A stretch of DNA of 7,661 bases, taken from assembly GCA_015486775.1 (NCBI GenBank), contig WFRA01000437.1, positions 1 through 7,661 on the forward strand, given 5' to 3'. The notes below the pieces were generated by a model. That model was not told the origin of the DNA. It worked only from the letters and a program-made list of their open reading frames with translations, and did no database searches. The first letter of the stretch is position 1, and each line of letters begins with the position of its first letter. This document shows, in pieces, positions 1 through 5,270 of the stretch. Position numbers and translations under genes: made by a program. The DNA comes from Kiritimatiellales bacterium. Lineage in GTDB: Bacteria; Verrucomicrobiota; Kiritimatiellia; Kiritimatiellales; Pontiellaceae.

Positions 1-12
1 AATGATTCTCAT
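1..12 (-). CDS. Possible start of the next operon gene (partial)
   Basis: ATG at 10-12 on the minus strand begins Met-Arg-Ile-Ile before the window ends. The evidence is position only: it follows batD in the same direction and forms an ATGA overlap with the end of the extended batD frame. In related operons a TPR protein (BatE) often comes next, but four codons cannot show this. Confidence 0.35.
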
Positions 13-62
13 AGCTTGAGCCTCGCGCATTTCTTGAGGCTGTCGACGAGCAGGCGGAGCAG
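9..62 (-). other. In-frame continuation of batD after the TAG
   Basis: Seventeen sense codons follow the batD TAG in the same frame (LLRLLVDSLKKCARLKL) and end at TGA 9-11. That TGA overlaps an ATG at 10-12, giving the ATGA junction used three other times in this operon. The leucine spacing suits an amphipathic helix. It is either the lost end of batD or a chance open stretch. Confidence 0.45.
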
Positions 63-1781
63 CTACTTCATCTCGGCCTTGGGCTTTTCCGATCCAGAGT
101 GGATCCCGTAGCGGCGCTGTTCGGTGGTGGCGAAGAGCGTTTCGAGCGCCTCCGCCAACCGGGGAATGCGGGCGGAAACCACGGGCAGGGAGACCTCGCC
201 GGGGGCGAGGTTCAGGCGGTGCCCGAAATAGTCGACCAGCGCGTCGTGCACCGCTTCGTAGAAGGCAGCCTCGTCCTTTTTGCGGAGCGCCTGCTCCGCG
301 CGCTGCACATTTTTGTGGGCGCTTCTGGGCGCTTTTTGGCGGCGGGCGCGCGCCACGTCGTTCGCCAGCGCGTTCCGCCGCCGCTCCATGCCTGCCAGCC
401 CGATCAGCAGCAGGGCGGGTAGGGCGAGGATGCCGTAGAGCGGCTTGCCGGCGTACCACGGGGTGTCGCCGGATTTTTCCCAAACCTTGGGAGGCGGCTT
501 GAGGTAGACGATGTCGCGCCCTAGAACTTTGGTTTCGGGGTGGAGGGTGTTTTGTACGCTGGCGATCACCTGCGCGGCCTGCTGCGGAACCGATTCGACC
601 GTCACGGGGAAGGGCCCCTTGGTGATGGTGCGGAAGTCGGAGGTCTTGGTGTTGAAGTAGGAAAAGGAGATGGGGGGGATTTCCTTGATGCGGTCCGACT
701 TGGGAATGACCACCTGCTCGAAGACGACCTCGTCGGGGTTCTGCGTGGCCAGGATGCGCGGCTCGTAGAGTTTGAGATCGGGGTCTTTGGCCAGCGCGGG
801 CGGGGTGATCTGGGAAATGTTCCCCTTGCCGGAAATGCGCATCCGCACCGTGATCGGCTCACCCGCCTTGACCTGCTTCGGGCCGGCCTCCGCATCGAAA
901 TCGAAAACCCCGATCCCGCCGGTGTAGCTCGCCGGCCGTCCAACGGTTGGAACCGGCTGGACATCGACGGTGAGCTTGTTGCAGCTGAGCACTACCGGGC
1001 GGGTCTCCTGCCGCCCGAAAAAGTCGCCGAAGAAGGGGTCGTCGAATCCGTAGGATCGCCGTTTTTGCCGAGGAACCACCATATTGACCTGAACCTGCGG
1101 CTGGAAAACGAAGCTGCCCGCCGTGAGGGTCTTGGCCGTGGTGCGCAGGGTGTAGACATTGAAGATGGTTCCATTGATCGCCTTGCGGCGCTGCCCGGCC
1201 ACCTTCCAGTCGAGTTCGCCCTCCATACCGCTTTCGGGCATGCCGCCGCGCAGGCTGAAGTTGCCGTCGATCTGCACGCCGTCGCGGATGTAGACCTCTA
1301 GATCCAGCCCGAAGGGTTCGTGGACATAGGGCGCCGTGCGATCGCTGGAAATGCGCGAAAACATGATTTCGGAAATCTGCTGGGCGGCCTTGTCGTCCTC
1401 GGGCTTGATGACCCGCAGCTTGGCGGAAACCGTCTTCTTCCCGCCCCTGTATTTGCAGGTTACCGGCCCGATGGTGTAGTCGCCCACCTTGGTGGGGGTG
1501 ACGAGGTAGGTGTGCGTGATTTTCGAGGTGCGCTTGAAATTGACGATGTTCACGGACGAGCTTTGCCCCTGGTAGCGGATATCGAGCCCCTCCACTTCGG
1601 GAATGTCGACGGCATCGCCCTTGGTGTCGATAAACTCGATCTTCAGCTCCGCCTTGTCGAGCAGGCTGATCAGCTGCGGCTCCACGCTCATCTGCACATC
1701 CGCCGCAAAGATATTCGCGGCAACGAGCAGGCTTCCAACCAAGGGGAGAAGCCGTTTCACATTTCCAATTTCCAGTTTCAA
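63..1781 (-). CDS. batD: BatD-like membrane-anchored protein (possibly truncated by a TAG)
   Basis: A 572-residue BatD protein. A signal peptide spans about residues 1-27 (KRLLPLVGSLLVAANIFAA). It is followed by several beta-sandwich domains with family landmarks: VEGLDIRYQGQSSSVNIVN (64-82), APYVHEPFGLDLEVY (150-164), DDPFFGDFFGR (247-257), GRPASYTGGIGVFDF (281-295) and ITPPAL. One membrane helix lies at about 447-465. A cytoplasmic helical tail includes AFYEAVHDALVDYFGHRL near 506-523 and ATTEQRRYGIHSG. The start is TTG 1781, supported by AGGAGAG; GTG 1760 would give a shorter, cleaner signal peptide and remains possible. The TAG at 63-65 interrupts what looks like a final amphipathic helix (AEMK, stop, LLRLLVDSLKK), so the ancestral protein was probably about 590 residues. 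BatD is thought to act with BatA/B and the TPR proteins in the periplasm. Confidence 0.92.
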   Translation of the reverse strand: MKLEIGNVKRLLPLVGSLLVAANIFAADVQMSVEPQLISLLDKAELKIEFIDTKGDAVDIPEVEGLDIRYQGQSSSVNIVNFKRTSKITHTYLVTPTKVGDYTIGPVTCKYRGGKKTVSAKLRVIKPEDDKAAQQISEIMFSRISSDRTAPYVHEPFGLDLEVYIRDGVQIDGNFSLRGGMPESGMEGELDWKVAGQRRKAINGTIFNVYTLRTTAKTLTAGSFVFQPQVQVNMVVPRQKRRSYGFDDPFFGDFFGRQETRPVVLSCNKLTVDVQPVPTVGRPASYTGGIGVFDFDAEAGPKQVKAGEPITVRMRISGKGNISQITPPALAKDPDLKLYEPRILATQNPDEVVFEQVVIPKSDRIKEIPPISFSYFNTKTSDFRTITKGPFPVTVESVPQQAAQVIASVQNTLHPETKVLGRDIVYLKPPPKVWEKSGDTPWYAGKPLYGILALPALLLIGLAGMERRRNALANDVARARRQKAPRSAHKNVQRAEQALRKKDEAAFYEAVHDALVDYFGHRLNLAPGEVSLPVVSARIPRLAEALETLFATTEQRRYGIHSGSEKPKAEMK

Positions 1782-1786
1782 GTTTC
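1752..1786. repeat. Five 7-bp units at the batD start
   Basis: On the minus strand five consecutive units share a GAAA core: GAAACTT, GAAACTG, GAAATTG, GAAATGT, GAAACGG. The block contains both candidate start codons of batD (TTG 1781, GTG 1760) and encodes the N-terminal residues KLEIGN. It resembles a short dispersed tandem element inserted at the junction. Confidence 0.6.
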
Positions 1787-1789
1787 GTT

Positions 1790-1796
1790 CTCTCCT
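1790..1796 (-). promoter_or_regulatory. Ribosome binding site for batD
   Basis: AGGAGAG on the minus strand, overlapping the TAG stop of the preceding gene and eight bases before TTG 1781. This spacing favours the TTG start over the in-frame GTG at 1760, which would be about 30 bases away. Confidence 0.55.
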
Positions 1797-2361
1797 ACCA
1801 ATCCTTATCGACCTTCACCGGCGCGCCCATCACGGGGTGCAGCTGGAGGCGCTTGTTCTTTTCCTCCTGCTTCATGGCATCGAGCAGCTGCTTGGCTTCG
1901 TCCTTGCTCATCTGCTCGGTGCTGGGCTGCGGCTCGGGGTGCTGCTGGTCTTGCTGCTGGTTCTTGCTTTTGTCCTGGTTCTGCTGATTCTTGTTCTGGT
2001 CTTTTTTCTGCTGGTCCTTGTTCTGCTGGTTCTTCTTTTGATCCTGGTTTTTGTCCTGGTTCTTTTTCTTGTCCTGGTCTTTCTTCTTGTTTTGATCCTT
2101 GTTCTTCTGGTTGTTCTTGTTTTGCTGATCCTTCTTTTGCTGTTTTTTGAGCAGCTCCTCCAGGCGTTTGAGCTTGCCGTTGTCGGGGTAGATGGAAAGC
2201 CCCTTGGCCACGAGGTTGCTGGCGCCGGCCGTGTCGCCCTGAATATAGAGGCTCGCGGCCGGGTGGAAATAGGTGGAGTCCACTTCGCTCATGGCCGCAT
2301 CGTCCGCGAAGGCGGTCGCCGCGAGAAGGGCCAAGCTTAGGATGGGCAGCAGTTTTTTCAT
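1795..2361 (-). CDS. Small exported BatC-like protein with Lys/Gln/Asn/Asp tract
   Basis: A 188-residue secreted protein. It has a clean signal peptide (MKKLLPILSLALLAATAFA, cleavage after A19). A short TPR-like helical pair follows (about 31-72, ending LSIYPDNGKLKRLEELLKK). Next is a tract of about 69 residues (72-140) made almost solely of K, Q, N and D. The end is MSKDEAKQLLDAMKQEEK at 151-168 and a final VKVDKDW. Ser-Lys-(Glu/Asp)-Glu-Ala-x-x-Leu-Leu helices ending in KDW are, as I recall, typical of the BatC C-terminus after a Q-rich linker. It may therefore be the BatC equivalent, or its C-terminal half if the function is shared with the preceding TPR protein. It overlaps that gene by ATGA with no clear Shine-Dalgarno. 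It stops with TAG, 13 bases before batD. Confidence 0.87.
   Translation of the reverse strand: MKKLLPILSLALLAATAFADDAAMSEVDSTYFHPAASLYIQGDTAGASNLVAKGLSIYPDNGKLKRLEELLKKQQKKDQQNKNNQKNKDQNKKKDQDKKKNQDKNQDQKKNQQNKDQQKKDQNKNQQNQDKSKNQQQDQQHPEPQPSTEQMSKDEAKQLLDAMKQEEKNKRLQLHPVMGAPVKVDKDW
1942..2148. repeat. Low-complexity tract coding Lys/Gln/Asn/Asp repeats
   Basis: About 207 bases of imperfect short repeats built from AAG/AAA, CAG, AAC/AAT and GAC codons on the minus strand, encoding residues 72-140 of the small BatC-like protein. Only one residue (S132) departs from K/Q/N/D. The unit length is irregular. Such DNA is prone to length change by slippage. On the opposite strand it yields a spurious Leu/Val/Phe-rich open frame. 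Confidence 0.8.
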
Positions 2362-3263
2362 TTTATCTGGTTCAATGTAGAGAGTTCCTTGATGATTTTC
2401 AGCACTTCCTGATCTTTTTTTGCCGTCTCTTCATATTGCTTCTTCAGATCCGGCTTGAGATCGAACGCATATTTGCGCTCGTCCGAGTCGGCGGCCAGCC
2501 GCTCCGCCGCCAGCACATACTGGTAGTCCTTGACCTGCTGGATGGCGAGTTCCAGATTGTGTTCGGTCTGCTTGACCGCCTTGCGCAGCATCTCCAGCCG
2601 CTCCTCGACATTGGCGAGATATTGCTTCGACTTGTTCTGGTTGGGGTCGATGTCGTTGAGGATATGCTCAAACTGGGTCTTGGCCTGGAGATAGTTTTTC
2701 TTGGCTTCCTTGGCCTTGAACTCCTTGAGCAGCGCCTCCGCCTGGTCGTAGAGCCATTTGCCGCGGTTGAACTCCAGCTTGATCCGCAGGTTCCGCGCCC
2801 GCTCGAAGTTGCGCTTGGCATCGAGATCCGCCGGGGCGAGCAGGATCGATTTTTCATACATATCCTCGGCCTGGAACGCCAGTTCGGCGGCGAGCTGGAT
2901 CTGTTCGGGGCCGGTCATCTTCGTGGTGCGTGCCAGCAGCGCGTTGCCCCGGTTGAAATAGGCCTTTGCCTGCAATTCCAGGTCGGTGGAGCGCAGCGCC
3001 TCGGTATAGTTTTTTTCCGCCGCCTCGTAGTCGCCGTTGCGGTAGTGCGCGTTGCCGAGGTCGTAGTTTCCAATGTCCGGAAACTCCAGCGCGGTTTTTT
3101 CCAGGTATTGGACGGCGTTGGTGTAGTCGCCCGCCTTGTAGGCTTTCAGCCCCTTGCGCATTGCCGACCTTGGTGTCTCCTCCGCGTGGATAGACAGGGC
3201 GGCGAACCACAGACAGACGCAGATGGACGCAGATATCTTGAATCTGTGTTTATCGGTGTTCAT
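2358..3263 (-). CDS. Exported tetratricopeptide-repeat protein, BatC/BatE-like
   Basis: A 301-residue periplasmic TPR protein. Residues 1-27 read as a Sec signal (ISASICVCLWFAALSIHA) with cleavage near A27. TPR-like units follow: AMRKGLKAYKAGDYTNAVQYLEK (about 34-56), NYDLGNAHYRNGDYEAAEKNY (66-86), and AYFNRGNALLAR with a longer spacer to MYEKSILLAPADLDAKRNFE, as seen in BatC TPR blocks. From about 170 to the end it is charged and alpha-helical, probably coiled coil. The start at 3263 is fixed by AAGGAG and the ATGA overlap with batB; the start at 3338 would run back into batB. Its signal peptide is encoded by a repeat element, which is unusual. The stop overlaps the next gene as ATGA. It probably binds the vWA domains of BatA/BatB or BatD. 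I cannot say whether BatC or BatE is its true orthologue. Confidence 0.88.
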   Translation of the reverse strand: MNTDKHRFKISASICVCLWFAALSIHAEETPRSAMRKGLKAYKAGDYTNAVQYLEKTALEFPDIGNYDLGNAHYRNGDYEAAEKNYTEALRSTDLELQAKAYFNRGNALLARTTKMTGPEQIQLAAELAFQAEDMYEKSILLAPADLDAKRNFERARNLRIKLEFNRGKWLYDQAEALLKEFKAKEAKKNYLQAKTQFEHILNDIDPNQNKSKQYLANVEERLEMLRKAVKQTEHNLELAIQQVKDYQYVLAAERLAADSDERKYAFDLKPDLKKQYEETAKKDQEVLKIIKELSTLNQIK

Positions 3264-3272
3264 CGGTGGTTC
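3204..3272. repeat. Imperfect 31-bp inverted repeat spanning the batB/TPR-gene junction and signal peptide
   Basis: Arms 3204-3234 and 3242-3272 flank a seven-base loop. Compared as reverse complements they match at 22 of 31 positions, including seven at each outer end (GAACCAC) and a block next to the loop; several mismatches would be G-T wobbles in RNA. Each arm has an internal 10-base rhythm, for example GGACGCAGAT and AGACGCAGAT in the left arm. The element covers the batB stop, the ATG and about the first 20 codons of the TPR gene. Confidence 0.75.
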
Positions 3273-4261
3273 TCCTTCTTGATGGGTCGCACCAGTGCTT
3301 CGGCCAGCAGCAAGAGAAGGGCGGCACCGAGGAACCACTGGAAGCGCTCATGCCAGATTTTGGCCATGCGCGACTCGCGGTCCGCACGCTGGAGCTGGGC
3401 GATGCCCTGCTGGTAGACGCGCTCCAGCCCAAAGTCGCCGGGTGCCGAGCGGACATAGAAGCCGCCGGTCCCGAGTGCAATGCGTTCGAGCGTCCCTTCG
3501 TCGAGCGAACTCTTCACCACATTGCCCGCCGAGTCCTTCACGAACCCTTCCGAGGTTTGGATCAGCTCGCCCTCTTTCGTCCCGACTCCGATGCAGAAAA
3601 CGCGGATACCCGCCTTTTTTAGCTTTGGAAGCAGAGCCAGCGGGTCGCCTGTCGTTCCTTCGCCGTCGGAGATCAGGATAATCACCTTGTCGGCGGCGCT
3701 GTCCTCCTCCTTCTTGAAACTCTCCATGGCTGTTTCCAACGGTTGAGCTAGGTCGGTTCCGCCCACGGGGACAATGCCGGCATAGACATCGTCGAGCGTC
3801 ATCAAAAAGGCGGCATAGTCGATGGTGGCCGGGCACTGCAAAAAGGCGTCGCCAGCAAAGGCCACCAGCCCGATGCGGTCGCCCTTGAGCTCCTTGGTCA
3901 GGTCGCGCACGCCCCACTTGGCCTGCTGCAGGCGGTTGGGCTTGATGTCCTGCGCCAGCATGCTCTTCGACGTGTCGAGCGCCACCAGGATGCTCAGCCC
4001 GCGCTGCTGAACCTTTTCCCACCTGAAGCCCCACTGCGGGCGAGCCACCGCCAGGATAGCGAACGCCACCGCCAGGACGCGCAGAAAGTTAATCAGGCGC
4101 AGCCGCTTGATCGACCATCCCGGCAGCATCGTTGGCCAAAGGCTTTCGTCGGCCATCCGGGCCAGCCGCGTCCTGCGCCGCCGGATCATTAGCCCCGTCG
4201 CGATCAGCAGCGGCAGCAAGGCCAGTAGCCACAGTAAAAAATCTGGATCGTTCCATTTCAT
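3260..4261 (-). CDS. batB: BatB-like vWA domain membrane protein
   Basis: A 333-residue paralogue of the preceding BatA. It has membrane segments at about 8-25 and 56-73, an ARPQWG turn (73-78), a vWA domain, and a C-terminal membrane helix near 306-323. The MIDAS is complete: DTSKS (D96, S98, S100), T169 in VGGTD and D199 in LISDGEG. BatB hallmarks are visible: GLSILVALDTSKSMLAQDI, RLQQAKW, LVAFAGDAFLQCPAT, and GVGTKEGELI near 225-234. The start ATG 4261 fits the family N-terminus (WNDPDFLLWL); no good Shine-Dalgarno precedes it, and the tandem repeat lies immediately upstream. The last codons contain the ribosome binding site of the next gene, and the stop overlaps that start as ATGA. BatA and BatB probably form a complex in the inner membrane with their vWA domains in the periplasm. 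Confidence 0.94.
   Translation of the reverse strand: MKWNDPDFLLWLLALLPLLIATGLMIRRRRTRLARMADESLWPTMLPGWSIKRLRLINFLRVLAVAFAILAVARPQWGFRWEKVQQRGLSILVALDTSKSMLAQDIKPNRLQQAKWGVRDLTKELKGDRIGLVAFAGDAFLQCPATIDYAAFLMTLDDVYAGIVPVGGTDLAQPLETAMESFKKEEDSAADKVIILISDGEGTTGDPLALLPKLKKAGIRVFCIGVGTKEGELIQTSEGFVKDSAGNVVKSSLDEGTLERIALGTGGFYVRSAPGDFGLERVYQQGIAQLQRADRESRMAKIWHERFQWFLGAALLLLLAEALVRPIKKENHR
3272..3277 (-). promoter_or_regulatory. Strong ribosome binding site deciding the TPR-protein start
   Basis: AAGGAG on the minus strand, eight bases before ATG 3263, within the final codons of batB. It sets the start at 3263 (MNTDKHR) rather than at the longer open frame beginning at 3338. Confidence 0.75.
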
Positions 4262-4268
4262 GGTTCTA

Positions 4269-4301
4269 TTTCGTACTGCGTATTTCGTATTGCGTAGTAC
4301 G
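4269..4301. repeat. Tandem 14-bp repeat with flanking palindrome between batA and batB
   Basis: Two adjacent 14-base copies, TTTCGTACTGCGTA (4269-4282) and TTTCGTATTGCGTA (4283-4296), differ at one base. CGTACT at 4272-4277 and AGTACG at 4296-4301 are reverse complements, so the unit can also fold. It occupies most of the 46-base batA-batB gap. It resembles short dispersed genomic repeats and has no T-run, so it does not look like a terminator. Confidence 0.7.
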
Positions 4302-4307
4302 CTGTCA

Positions 4308-5270
4308 TTAAGTCACTCGTCCTATTTTTGATAATCCCAATATCTGTTCCAATCCCAGCAGGATGATCCCAGCAATAATCCAGCCTTTGGAAGCCTCCTC
4401 GAAGCTGGTGAATTGTTCTACGTCGATCTCCGTTTTTTCCAGCTGGTCGATCTCGTCGTAAACCGCTTTGAGTGTTTCGAGGTCGCGGGCACGGAAAAAT
4501 TTTCCGCCGCTGGCTTTGGCCACCTTCTTCAGCGTATCCTCGTCGACCTCCTGCCGCTGCATGAAGAAACCGGTACGCGCACCACCCACACCGATGGTGT
4601 AGATCTTGATGCCCAGCGCCTCGGCCGCCCGCGCGGCGTTTTCGGGCGAGAGGGTGCCGAAGTTGTTGGCACCGTCGGTCAGCAGAATGATGACCTTGCT
4701 CTTGGCCTTGCTTTCGCGCAGGCGGTTCACGGCCGAGGCAATGCCGTCGCCGATGGCGGTGCGGCGGCCATCGAGCATGCCGGTATTCAGGCCATCGAGG
4801 CGGCTGATGAGCCAGTTGTGGTCGAGCGTCAGCGGGGCGATGGCGTAGGGCAGCGAGGCGAATCCCACGATCCCGATACGGTCGTTCGGCCGTTTTTTCA
4901 GGAAGCGCTCCACCACATCCTTGGTGGCGTCGAGCCGGGACATGCGGCGGTTGAGCTTCACGAAATCCTGGGTGTCCATCGACTCCGAGAGGTCGATCAG
5001 CAGCACCATGTCGATCCCTTCGGTGTGGACGCGGCTTTCGTCGAGTCCGCGTTGCGGGCGCGCCATGGCGACCACCAGGCAAACCAGCCCGAGGCCGTAG
5101 AGAACCGGCAGGAGCGGCTGCATCCAAATGCGCCAGCTCTTCGGCAGGCTGGCGAGCACCTGGCCGTTGCTAAACTGCATCGCCGACTTCCGCCGCATGA
5201 AATAGCGCAGCCAAACCAGTAGCGGAACCAGGAGGAGCAATAGCAATAGGATGGGGGATGCAAGTCTCAT
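4308..5270 (-). CDS. batA: BatA-like vWA domain membrane protein
   Basis: A 320-residue aerotolerance-type membrane protein. Two N-terminal membrane segments (about 6-24 and 51-70) are followed by the usual ARPQ turn (70-73), a vWA domain, and a third membrane helix near 296-311. The MIDAS metal site is complete: DLSES (D93, S95, S97), T171 in RRTAIGDG and D199 in LLTDGANN. Typical BatA sequence surrounds it: FASLPYAIAPLTLD, IKIYTIGVGG, DEDTLKKVAKASGGKFFRA, EIDQLEKTEI. The start overlaps the lipoprotein stop as ATGA with no clear Shine-Dalgarno, so translation is probably coupled. It ends with TAA at 4308-4310, before a 46-base gap containing a tandem repeat. The vWA domain should face the periplasm and bind partners through the metal. 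BatA versus BatB is decided by order and by the EIDQLEKT ending, and I am confident of it. Confidence 0.93.
   Translation of the reverse strand: MRLASPILLLLLLLVPLLVWLRYFMRRKSAMQFSNGQVLASLPKSWRIWMQPLLPVLYGLGLVCLVVAMARPQRGLDESRVHTEGIDMVLLIDLSESMDTQDFVKLNRRMSRLDATKDVVERFLKKRPNDRIGIVGFASLPYAIAPLTLDHNWLISRLDGLNTGMLDGRRTAIGDGIASAVNRLRESKAKSKVIILLTDGANNFGTLSPENAARAAEALGIKIYTIGVGGARTGFFMQRQEVDEDTLKKVAKASGGKFFRARDLETLKAVYDEIDQLEKTEIDVEQFTSFEEASKGWIIAGIILLGLEQILGLSKIGRVT

Noticed and set aside
540..1301. Plus-strand 253-residue open frame
   Set aside because: Antisense shadow of batD in G+C-rich sequence, with no recognisable domain or start signal; the minus-strand protein has BatD landmarks throughout.
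1942..2148. Tandem repeat of mobile origin
   Set aside because: The periodicity is irregular and follows codon content of a protein linker, with family-like sequence on both sides, so a coding low-complexity tract explains it.
1603..2340. Plus-strand open frame rich in Leu/Val/Phe repeats, looking like a membrane protein
   Set aside because: It is the reverse-complement reading of the K/Q/N/D codon tract of the minus-strand BatC-like gene; the hydrophobic repeats arise from CAG, AAG and AAC codons read backwards.
3264..3338. Upstream extension of the TPR gene frame
   Set aside because: It lies within batB, while AAGGAG at 3272-3277 and the ATGA overlap place the start at 3263.
4269..4301. 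CRISPR array or integrase attachment site
   Set aside because: Only two adjacent 14-base copies with no spacers, no cas or integrase gene, and the operon order is intact on both sides.
4258..5127. Long minus-strand frame overlapping batA
   Set aside because: It is an alternative frame inside the clear BatA coding sequence. Its end (AIRNTQYEIEP) is only the intergenic repeat being translated.
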